NCBI RefSeq assembly: GCF_030766825.1
Contig: NZ_JASFDV010000057.1
Span: forward strand, 1-47,104
Reading direction: 5' to 3'
DNA from: Nocardiopsis sp. CC223A
GTDB taxonomy: Bacteria; Actinomycetota; Actinomycetes; Streptosporangiales; Streptosporangiaceae
DNA: 47,104 nucleotides
In this document: in pieces, positions 41,279-47,104 of the stretch
How positions within the stretch are numbered: position 1 is the stretch's first letter
Layout: each line of letters starts with the position of its first letter
Translations under genes and position numbers: made by a program
The notes under the pieces: model-generated
What the model saw: only the letters and a program-made list of their open reading frames with translations
The model's database searches: none
What the model was told of the DNA's origin: nothing

Positions 41279-42424
41279 GTGAAACTCCGTGTGGACCGCG
41301 ACGCGTTCGCCGAGGCCGTCGCCTGGACGGCGCGCGCCCTGCCGAACCGCCCGGCGGTGCCGGTGCTGGCCGGGATGCGCCTGGAGGTCCCCGACGGCGG
41401 TTCCACCCTGCACCTGTCCGGGTTCGACTACGAGGTCTCGGCCCGTTCCTCGGTCGAGGTGCTGGCGGAGGAGACCGGTGCGGTGCTGGTCCCCGGCCGG
41501 CTGCTCGCCGAGATCGTGCGCAACCTGCCCGGCGGCTCGGTGCACATCGACACCGACGGTGCCAAGGTGCGGATCAGCGGCGGCGCCGCCCGGTTCACCC
41601 TCATCACCATGCCGCTGGAGGACTACCCCACGCTGCCCGGCATGCCCGAACGCATCGGCTCGGTGCCCGCGGACGCCTTCGCCGAGGCGGTCCGCCAGGT
41701 CACCCCCGCGGCGAGCCGCGACGACACGCTGCCGATGCTGACCGGCGCCTACCTGGACTTCACCGCCGACACGCTGAGCGTGGTGGCGACCGACCGCTAC
41801 CGCATCGCGGTGCGCGACCTGTGGTGGAAGCCGCAGGACCCGGGGATCGACACCTCCGCACTGGTGCCCGCCCGCACCCTGCACGACATGGTGCGGGGCG
41901 TCATCGGCGGCTCGAACGTGGAGATCGCGCTGACGTCGGGCGGGGCCGGCGGCCCGGTGCCGGGGGAGGGCTCGATCGGTTTCGAGAACGGGGACCGGCG
42001 CAGCACCACCCGGCTGATCGACAGCGACTTCGTCAAGTACGCCGCCTGGTTCCCCGCGGAGTTCGCCTCCCGGGCCGAGGTGGCGGTGGCCCCCCTGATG
42101 GAGGCGGTGAAGCGGGTGGCGCTGGTGGCCGACCGGCACACCCCGCTGCGGCTGGTGTTCACCGAGGGCGAGGTGTCGCTGGAGGCGGGCTCGGGCGAGG
42201 ACGCCCAGGCGGTGGAGGCGATCGCCGTGGACTACCAGGGCGACCCGCTGCGGGTGGCTTTCCGCCCCGACTACCTGATGGACGGCCTGTCGGCGATCGC
42301 GACCGACTCCGCCCACCTGAACTTCACGGAGCCGACGAAACCCGCCGTGTTCACCGATGTCCCGTCGAAGGAGGGCGAGACCCCGTCCTTCCGGTATCTG
42401 GTACAGCCGTTGCGGGTGTCCTGA
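41279..42424 (+). CDS. dnaN: DNA polymerase III beta clamp (DnaN-like)
   Basis: A full-length 381-residue sliding clamp. Three domains are readable: KLRVDRDAFAEAVAWTARAL with FDYEVSARSSVEV; then DYPTLPGMPERIG and DDTLPMLTGAYLDF with ATDRYRIAVRDLWW; and a final VALVADRHTPLRL, DGLSAIATDSAHLNFTEPTKPAVF, ending YLVQPLRVS. It encircles DNA and tethers polymerase and repair proteins. GAGGAGG ten bases before GTG at 41279 is a strong ribosome binding site. The usual dnaN should lie beside dnaA, gyrB and gyrA to the left of this window, so this is probably a second clamp. A DnaA-box cluster follows its stop at once. Confidence 0.93.
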   Translation: MKLRVDRDAFAEAVAWTARALPNRPAVPVLAGMRLEVPDGGSTLHLSGFDYEVSARSSVEVLAEETGAVLVPGRLLAEIVRNLPGGSVHIDTDGAKVRISGGAARFTLITMPLEDYPTLPGMPERIGSVPADAFAEAVRQVTPAASRDDTLPMLTGAYLDFTADTLSVVATDRYRIAVRDLWWKPQDPGIDTSALVPARTLHDMVRGVIGGSNVEIALTSGGAGGPVPGEGSIGFENGDRRSTTRLIDSDFVKYAAWFPAEFASRAEVAVAPLMEAVKRVALVADRHTPLRLVFTEGEVSLEAGSGEDAQAVEAIAVDYQGDPLRVAFRPDYLMDGLSAIATDSAHLNFTEPTKPAVFTDVPSKEGETPSFRYLVQPLRVS

Positions 42425-42620
42425 TCAGGGGATTCGGGTCTTATCCACAGCTTGTCGCCGAGTTATCCACAAGGTTTTCCACAGGGCGGCGCCCAGCCTG
42501 TGGATAACCCGGGGTGATCAGTCCCAGGAGTACCCGAATCGCCCCTGAATCGTTCTCGCATTTCCGCTTTGACGTGCGAGAACGTCTCCAGTGGCGATTC
42601 TGTGCACAGCCTGTGGAAAA
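42425..42620. other. DnaA-box cluster within nested inverted repeats
   Basis: Five sites within 180 bp: TTATCCACA at 42441-42449 and 42463-42471, TTTTCCACA at 42475-42483 (plus strand), and the inverted forms TGTGGATAA at 42499-42507 and TGTGGAAAA at 42612-42620. Boxes 3 and 4 form a palindrome (GGTTTTCCACAGG ... CCTGTGGATAACC). An outer inverted repeat (42425-42439 with 42532-42548) encloses boxes 1-4. A 10-bp hairpin CGTTCTCGCA / TGCGAGAACG lies at 42551-42584. The block is in a convergent intergenic region, not a promoter. Confidence 0.85.
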
Positions 42621-42665
42621 CTTCGTGGAACCGGCCTCTTCTTGGCGCCGAAAATCACCACAAAT

Positions 42666-42686
42666 CAGGACAATTCACTTGTCCTG
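42666..42686 (-). terminator. Terminator of the DUF2786 gene
   Basis: CAGGACAA / TTGTCCTG, 8-bp stem with a 5-base loop, followed on the minus strand by ATTTGTGG. It lies 17 bases after the DUF2786 stop. Confidence 0.6.
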
Positions 42687-42702
42687 GTCGAACCGGACTC
42701 CG

Positions 42703-43536
42703 TCACTCACTCGTGGGCAGAGTGGACGAACCCCCACCGGTTACGGACGTTTCCAGGCCGAGCTGCGCCTGCCGCCCCCGCTGGTACCCGGCCCGGGCCC
42801 CGGCCGGGCTGTGCGTCCGTTCGGGACGGTGCTTGCGCAACTGCGGGAACTGCTTCTGGAACTCCTCCTGGACCCGGTGCACATCGGCGCGCAGCACCAG
42901 CTCCGCACCCCGGGAGGACGCCACCTCGCCGTCGGCGGAACCCCCGTCCGCACCGGTCGGCCGCGACATCTCCTGCAAGCGGCGCCGGAACTCGCGGATG
43001 CGCTCGGCCACCGCCTGCCCGTAGGCCCGCACGAACGACCGGTAGTACCGCTTGCGCTCGGTCTCCAGCTCGGACCGCGTGTAGTTGCGCAGCTCCCGGA
43101 TGTCGGACACGTGCCCCGAACTCATGAACTTCGCCGACGCCTCCATCTGCATGGAGATCGACGGCATCAGCATGCGCAGCGCGTCCAGCGCGCTCACCGT
43201 CCCCACCAGGATGAGGATCCGGTCGGTGTTCTCCGAGGAATTGCCCCGGACCGCCGACTGGCACCCGTAGGCGGCGGCGATGTCGGCCAGCGCCCGGACC
43301 CGGGCCTTGCCGTGGCCGCCCACCCCGGACACCGTGTAGTCCATACGCCCGATCGCGTCGGGTTCCTCGCCCCGCTCCGCACGGGCCTCGGCCTCCGCGA
43401 TCGCATGGCGGGTCATCAGCTCGGCGGCCTTGGCTGTGAACGCCTGGCTCTCGGCATCGGTGACCGAGGGGTCCTCCGCCATGCGGAGGAGCCCTCGGAC
43501 CCGCTCGACCATCTTCTGACGAGCAGCTTCAGTCAT
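42703..43536 (-). CDS. DUF2786 domain protein
   Basis: A 277-residue protein. The N-terminal DUF2786 segment (~5-45: MVERVRGLLRMAEDPSVTDAESQAFTAKAAELM) precedes a conserved region with GRMDYTVSGVGGHGKARVRALADIAAAYGCQ. The C-terminal 70 residues are Arg/Gly-rich. DUF2786 proteins occur in actinobacteria and some large phages; function is unknown. Its 3' end faces the clamp gene across the DnaA-box region. The upstream GGGAG is 12 bases from ATG at 43536. Confidence 0.8.
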   Translation of the reverse strand: MTEAARQKMVERVRGLLRMAEDPSVTDAESQAFTAKAAELMTRHAIAEAEARAERGEEPDAIGRMDYTVSGVGGHGKARVRALADIAAAYGCQSAVRGNSSENTDRILILVGTVSALDALRMLMPSISMQMEASAKFMSSGHVSDIRELRNYTRSELETERKRYYRSFVRAYGQAVAERIREFRRRLQEMSRPTGADGGSADGEVASSRGAELVLRADVHRVQEEFQKQFPQLRKHRPERTHSPAGARAGYQRGRQAQLGLETSVTGGGSSTLPTSE

Positions 43537-43600
43537 CGGCGCCCGGTTGCTCCCGTAGGTGTGTTCTCCTTCTTCCGCACCTGAGCGGAAAACACCGAGC

Positions 43601-43999
43601 CTACTTCTTGTCGCCGAGTACCATCGCGATCACGCCGACCGTCGCCCAGATCGCGAGCGCGGCGAACAGGCCGCCGAACAGGCTCAGGGAGAGGATCCCG
43701 TAGCCCACACCGCCCACGACGGCCGGCACGAGCGCGTAGCGGAAGGGATAGTTGGCCGCGTAGCGGCGGCCGCGCCGGTCGGACTTCTTGCTGATCACGC
43801 CGCCGACACCGCCGACGAGGGAGAAGAAGATCACGGCCGCGCCCAGGCCCGACATGACGGCGGGGAGCAGCCCGCCGCCCAGGCTCAGCAGGAAGAAGAG
43901 GGCGCCGCCCGCGGCACCGCCCAGCAGAGACGTCGTCCAGGGCCAGATCATCGTCGCCGAGGCGACGGGAGTGAATGCGTTACCGCGCTCCAGCGTCAT
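43601..43999 (-). CDS. Four-helix integral membrane protein
   Basis: A 132-residue protein with about four membrane segments (ASATMIWPWTTSLLGGAAGGAL..., GLGAAVIFFSLVGGVGGVI, LVPAVVGGVGYGILSLSLFG, LFAALAIWATVGVIAMVLG) and a basic loop KKSDRRGRRYAANYP. ATG at 43999 has GGAG eight bases upstream; GTG at 44005 is too close to it. No family recognised. About 60 bp downstream of the DUF2786 start region, different transcript likely. Confidence 0.7.
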   Translation of the reverse strand: MTLERGNAFTPVASATMIWPWTTSLLGGAAGGALFFLLSLGGGLLPAVMSGLGAAVIFFSLVGGVGGVISKKSDRRGRRYAANYPFRYALVPAVVGGVGYGILSLSLFGGLFAALAIWATVGVIAMVLGDKK

Positions 44000-44268
44000 G
44001 TCCACCGCTCCAGTCCGTTCGCGTGACGACCGCTCTGGGACGGGCCGTCTCCATCAGCATGCACTGCCCCGGTCCGCACGCACATCAGGGCACATCCCTG
44101 ACTTACCCCGGAGTGTCCGGGCCGCACCCCGCGGGCGCGGCCGGCGGACGGACGGGGAAGCGCGGACCACGACCGGTCAACGAACGGTCCGCCCCGGAAG
44201 TGCCCGTACCCGGCGGCGTCCCCGGTACCCCGCCGTCCCCGAGCCGGGCGGCCCGGCACCCGGCGGCG

Positions 44269-44754
44269 TCAGCCCGCCGTCTCCACGGACCGTTGCAGGT
44301 CCGTCACCAGGGCCGGCCACGCCGTCCGGAACGCGGGCAGCAGCGGCAGCGACTCCGCCGCCGTCACCGGCACCCACCGGACCTCGGTGCTCTCCGAGTT
44401 GGCGGGCGAGAAGGCGGCCAGTTCCGGCACGCTCAGCAGGAACGTGTCGTACCGCCACACCGCCAGGTCGTGCTCGTGCGCCCCCACCACCGTGTACCCG
44501 CCCAGATCGCCGGCGATCTCCTCGTGGAACTCCCGGACCGCGGCCTCCAACGGTGTCTCGTCCCGGTTGCGCGCACCGCCGGGGATGCCCCACATGCCGC
44601 CCATGTGAGTCCACCCGGCCCGGTGCTGGAGCAGCACATGTCCGATTCCGGCCACGTCGGTTCCGTACAACAACAGACCCGCGGCACCGTAGACTCCCCA
44701 GCGCCTGGACCCGTCCGGCAGGTACACCCAGCCGTTGCCGTCGCCGTCCTCCAT
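44269..44754 (-). CDS. Nudix hydrolase
   Basis: A 161-residue pyrophosphohydrolase. The Nudix box reads GGARNRDETPLEAAVREFHEE followed by IAG, with the G-x5-E spacing and REF-x-EE metal-binding core intact; the Gly near the end is shifted by one position from consensus. WGIPGG lies just before the box. It cleaves nucleoside-diphosphate-linked substrates; the specific one is unknown. ATG at 44754 has AGGAGGG five bases upstream, so a longer frame to 44838 is unlikely. Divergent from the membrane protein gene at 44885. Confidence 0.9.
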   Translation of the reverse strand: MEDGDGNGWVYLPDGSRRWGVYGAAGLLLYGTDVAGIGHVLLQHRAGWTHMGGMWGIPGGARNRDETPLEAAVREFHEEIAGDLGGYTVVGAHEHDLAVWRYDTFLLSVPELAAFSPANSESTEVRWVPVTAAESLPLLPAFRTAWPALVTDLQRSVETAG

Positions 44755-44884
44755 CAAGCCCTCCTGATTCCCACGCGTCCGGCCCCCGCGCGCCGACCAC
44801 CGTCCGGGGCCCGGGGCCCGTACCCGTAAAAGCCGCACCTCGCAGCGGTCCCCCGGTCCCTACCCTCTACCCTTCTGAGAACCG

Positions 44885-46195
44885 ATGGCCCGCTCCACGA
44901 CTTCCGCAGCCCTCCTGCCCGCGTACGCGCTCGGCTTGGCCGCACGCTACTGGGTCCCCCTCCTGTGCGTCCACACCGCCGGCATGCTCGTGCACGCGGT
45001 GCTGCTGCGCGGCATGGTGCGCCTGGCCGACATCGAGCAGACGCTCTCCCTGACGGGCCTGGGCCTGACCCTGTTGGTCACCCTGGTGACGTTCGTGATC
45101 ATGTTCCAGCTGCTGCGCCCGGGGCTGCCCACGATCGACGCCGAACTGCGCTCGGAGGTGGTCCGGGAGGACCGGCGGCGCGGGTTCGCCGAACGCGAAC
45201 GCCGCGTGGTGGACGGGGTCGCCCTGGCGATCCTGCCGTTCCTGCTGTTCTACGCCGCCTGGGGGCTGATCCGCGAACAGTACGACATGTACAGCATCGC
45301 CCTGATCAACACCGGCGGCCTGGAGGCGTTCCAGGCGCCCCTCAACGTGCCCTGGTACGGCCTGCCGCTGTTCGTGGCCGTCTCCGCGTGGCTGCTGCGC
45401 AAGCTCTGCTCGCACTTCTACCGCAAGGGGTACAGCGCCGTCCTGGGCGTGCTCACCGCCCTGTTCGAGGGCGTGTGGGTGTTCATGTTCCTGTTCTCCC
45501 TGGGCCTGGCGATCAACCAGGCGGAGGCCTGGATGACCGGCCGGGTCTTCTGGGTGGAGATACAGGACGCGCTCAAGGGCCTGACGAACGGGACCGGTGC
45601 GCTGATCGGCCGGTCCGACCTGTACGCCCAGGTTCCGGTGTGGTGGGCAACGGTGTGGGGCGCGGTCTCGGCGGGCTTCGTGGGCCCGCTGCTGTGGCTG
45701 ACGATCGCCGCGGTCGTCTACCGCGCCCAGATCGACGACCACGACGGCGTCTTCGAGGAGCACCGGGCCCGTGACGGCTTCGACCGGGCGGTCAACCGGG
45801 TGGCCCGCGCCGGACGCTTCTTCGACCGGTTCGTGCGCAGCGACCTCAAGGATCAGGTCTACCCCTGCCTGCACGCGCTGCGTTTCGTCCTGCGCCTGGG
45901 ACCGGTGTTCTACCTGTCGTACTCCCTGTGCTTCGTGCTGCTGGAGGTCGCGTTCACGCAGCTGCACCGGCTGGTGTTCGTCCTGGCGGGCCCCGGCCCG
46001 CTGCACGCCGAGTGGTGGCCGCTGCTGCAACCGGTCGACTTCGTGGTCGACTCCCTGCACATGCTGCTGCGGGTGTGCCTGCTGGCGGCGGCCTTCGAGG
46101 TCGCGCTGCGCAAGGCCGAGGAGGACAGCGTCGGCCGCCGGGCGCGCCGGGTGGCGACACACGCCCCCTCCCCCGGTTCCCGCCACGCCGGCTGA
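44885..46195 (+). CDS. Multi-pass membrane protein, unknown function
   Basis: A 436-residue protein with about eight membrane segments (e.g. LLVTLVTFVIMFQLL, VALAILPFLLFYAAWGL, LTALFEGVWVFMFLFSLGLA, FVGPLLWLTIAAVVY, LGPVFYLSYSLCFVLLEVAF) and charged cytosolic loops such as SEVVREDRRRGFAERERRVV. The TACCCT hexamer at 44868-44873 with ATG 11 bases later hints at a nearly leaderless start. I do not recognise a family. It is convergent with the protein at 46205, and the two could act together only by proximity. Confidence 0.75.
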   Translation: MARSTTSAALLPAYALGLAARYWVPLLCVHTAGMLVHAVLLRGMVRLADIEQTLSLTGLGLTLLVTLVTFVIMFQLLRPGLPTIDAELRSEVVREDRRRGFAERERRVVDGVALAILPFLLFYAAWGLIREQYDMYSIALINTGGLEAFQAPLNVPWYGLPLFVAVSAWLLRKLCSHFYRKGYSAVLGVLTALFEGVWVFMFLFSLGLAINQAEAWMTGRVFWVEIQDALKGLTNGTGALIGRSDLYAQVPVWWATVWGAVSAGFVGPLLWLTIAAVVYRAQIDDHDGVFEEHRARDGFDRAVNRVARAGRFFDRFVRSDLKDQVYPCLHALRFVLRLGPVFYLSYSLCFVLLEVAFTQLHRLVFVLAGPGPLHAEWWPLLQPVDFVVDSLHMLLRVCLLAAAFEVALRKAEEDSVGRRARRVATHAPSPGSRHAG

Positions 46196-46204
46196 CCCGC
46201 CCGG

Positions 46205-46990
46205 TCATTCCTCCAGGTTCTCGGCCTCGAAGACCAGGGCGTCGGGCCGGGGCCGCTCGGGGTCGTCGGAGGTGTCGACGGTGACCTCGTAGCGGAGGTC
46301 CTCGACCACGTCGGCCGGCACCAGGAACGACAGGATGATGGACTGCTCCTGCCCGGGGGCGATGGTCTCGCCCTCTGCGGTGGTGCAGCCGTAGGCCCCG
46401 TCGCTCGCATCCTCGCCCAGGTCGCGCATGGAGAACAGGTTCGTGCGCTCCCAGGAGCGCCCCTGCCCGTCCACGGCGCGGAACCCGCAGCTGTGCCGCA
46501 GCAGCTCGGCGGACTCCGCGTCGCCGGGGATGACGCGGAAGCCGACGTCGAGGATCTCCAGCCCTTCGGGCGGCGGCTCGGCGGAGCCCAGGAAACCGGT
46601 GATGTACCCGGTGACCCGCCATTCGCTGCCCGCGAGGGACGCGGTGTCGCCCACGCCGACGGGCCGCGGCTCGGGCGGGATCAGCCCGGCCTCGGTCCCG
46701 TCGCGTACCTCGGTCGTGTAGGGCCAGACCAGCATGACCGGGAACAGCAGCACCAGTACCGCCGCGTAGGGCAGGTGCAGGCGCTTCCACAGCGGTCGGG
46801 CGTGCCGGACGGCCTTGCCCCTGGCCCCGGTGAGCGGGGGGTCGGGCTCCCCGAAGGCTCCGAGGGGACCGCCGTGCGGTCCCGCGTACGCCTCGGGGCC
46901 CCGGAACGGTCCGGGGTGCGGCCCGTCGAACGGCCTGCCGCCCGGGCCCCGGGGCGGCGGGGCGCCGACCGCGGGCCCCGCGCTGTCCAC
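46205..46990 (-). CDS. Membrane-anchored secreted-domain protein, possibly 5' truncated
   Basis: A 261-residue frame from GTG at 46990. Residues ~1-65 are Pro/Gly-rich, one membrane helix follows (~72-90, YAAVLVLLFPVMLVWPY), and the outer ~165 residues resemble a beta-sandwich with EWRVTGYITGFLGS, two Cys near HSCGF and YGCTT, and SIILSFLVPADVVEDLRYEV. No ribosome binding site precedes the GTG, and the frame stays open into the adapter-like end, so the true start is probably off the contig. Family not recognised. Confidence 0.65.
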   Translation of the reverse strand: MDSAGPAVGAPPPRGPGGRPFDGPHPGPFRGPEAYAGPHGGPLGAFGEPDPPLTGARGKAVRHARPLWKRLHLPYAAVLVLLFPVMLVWPYTTEVRDGTEAGLIPPEPRPVGVGDTASLAGSEWRVTGYITGFLGSAEPPPEGLEILDVGFRVIPGDAESAELLRHSCGFRAVDGQGRSWERTNLFSMRDLGEDASDGAYGCTTAEGETIAPGQEQSIILSFLVPADVVEDLRYEVTVDTSDDPERPRPDALVFEAENLEE

Positions 46991-47038
46991 AGGGTTCTGG
47001 GGCGCTCGGCGCCGCCCGCCGCGGGCCTGCGGCGGGGA

Positions 47039-47104
47039 AGATCGGCAGAGCGGCCGGCAGGGAAAGAGCGGACATCCTGGGTGGTGTCGTCAATCATAAA
47101 ACGA
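47039..47104 (-). other. Illumina P5 adapter-like sequence at the window end
   Basis: Read on the minus strand, the end resembles the P5 adapter: it opens ATGATTGACGAC-ACCACC, includes CTCTTTCCCT at the right distance and ends with GCTCTGCCGATCT (adapter: GCTCTTCCGATCT). The match is imperfect, as expected from error-rich read ends. Treat this stretch as a likely assembly artefact, not genome sequence. Confidence 0.65.

Noticed and set aside
42551..42584. Transcription terminator of the clamp gene
   Set aside because: The 10-bp stem has a 14-base loop and no T tract; it is noted only as a hairpin within the DnaA-box block.
42425..42620. Calling this region oriC
   Set aside because: Only five boxes, no dnaA beside it, and a convergent gene setting; actinobacterial oriC normally has many more boxes between dnaA and dnaN.

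Overview
The window is very GC-rich actinobacterial DNA. It carries the conserved block found just downstream of gyrA near oriC: a DLW-39 family gene, tRNA-Ala, a cwsA-position gene, ppiA, a rhomboid gene, crgA, then pknB, pknA, pbpA, rodA, pstP, fhaB, fhaA and tRNA-Leu. The order matches the Mycobacterium and Streptomyces origin region. Base composition, the WblA-type regulator, the DUF397/DUF5753-type accessory regulator and the general gene content fit a mycelial actinomycete of the Nocardiopsis type. The genus is an inference. The last ~65 bases resemble an Illumina adapter, so the right edge is probably a contig end.

Layout. (1) 1-2.5 kb: two terminators, then about 1.8 kb of non-coding ~65-bp GC-rich tandem repeats arranged as a long imperfect palindrome. 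(2) 2.5-4.3 kb: small accessory genes, including a DUF5753 regulator, then the DLW-39 gene. (3) 4.5-6.7 kb: tRNA-Ala, then a YciI-like/DHFR-like gene pair bracketed by two ~97% identical, inverted, MITE-like repeats. (4) 6.7-11.8 kb: a wblA-like gene behind a long leader, a DUF1707/DUF4870 membrane protein, a cwsA-position gene, ppiA, a rhomboid protease and crgA. (5) 11.9-21.1 kb: the minus-strand fhaA-fhaB-pstP-rodA-pbpA-pknA-pknB cluster, which couples Ser/Thr phosphorylation to peptidoglycan synthesis at growing cell ends and septa. (6) 21.3-25.9 kb: tRNA-Leu, a GH3 glycosidase with a palindromic operator candidate, a TenA-like protein, an SSI-domain lipoprotein and a rhodanese.

(7) 26-32 kb: a PAS-GAF-PAS histidine kinase, an RsbW-like ATPase, a STAS anti-anti-sigma factor, a GT2 glycosyltransferase, a DUF4446 protein and prephenate dehydratase; several of these look leaderless. 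(8) 32-39 kb: serS, a 170-bp tandem duplication covering the convergent 3' ends of serS and the proteasome activator gene bpa, a quinone oxidoreductase, an EspI-like MinD/ParA ATPase and two universal stress proteins. (9) 39-41 kb: a VOC protein, a DUF6892-like protein behind a MITE-like insertion, tRNA-Ser(TGA) and a hotdog thioesterase under a palindromic operator. (10) 41.2-42.7 kb: a complete beta-clamp gene (dnaN-like) followed by five DnaA boxes in a convergent intergenic region. (11) 42.7-47 kb: a DUF2786 protein, membrane proteins and a Nudix hydrolase.

The most notable non-genic structures are the palindromic repeat locus, the DnaA-box cluster beside the clamp gene, the inverted MITE-like pair and the 170-bp tandem duplication. 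All coordinates and motifs were read by eye; no search was run.
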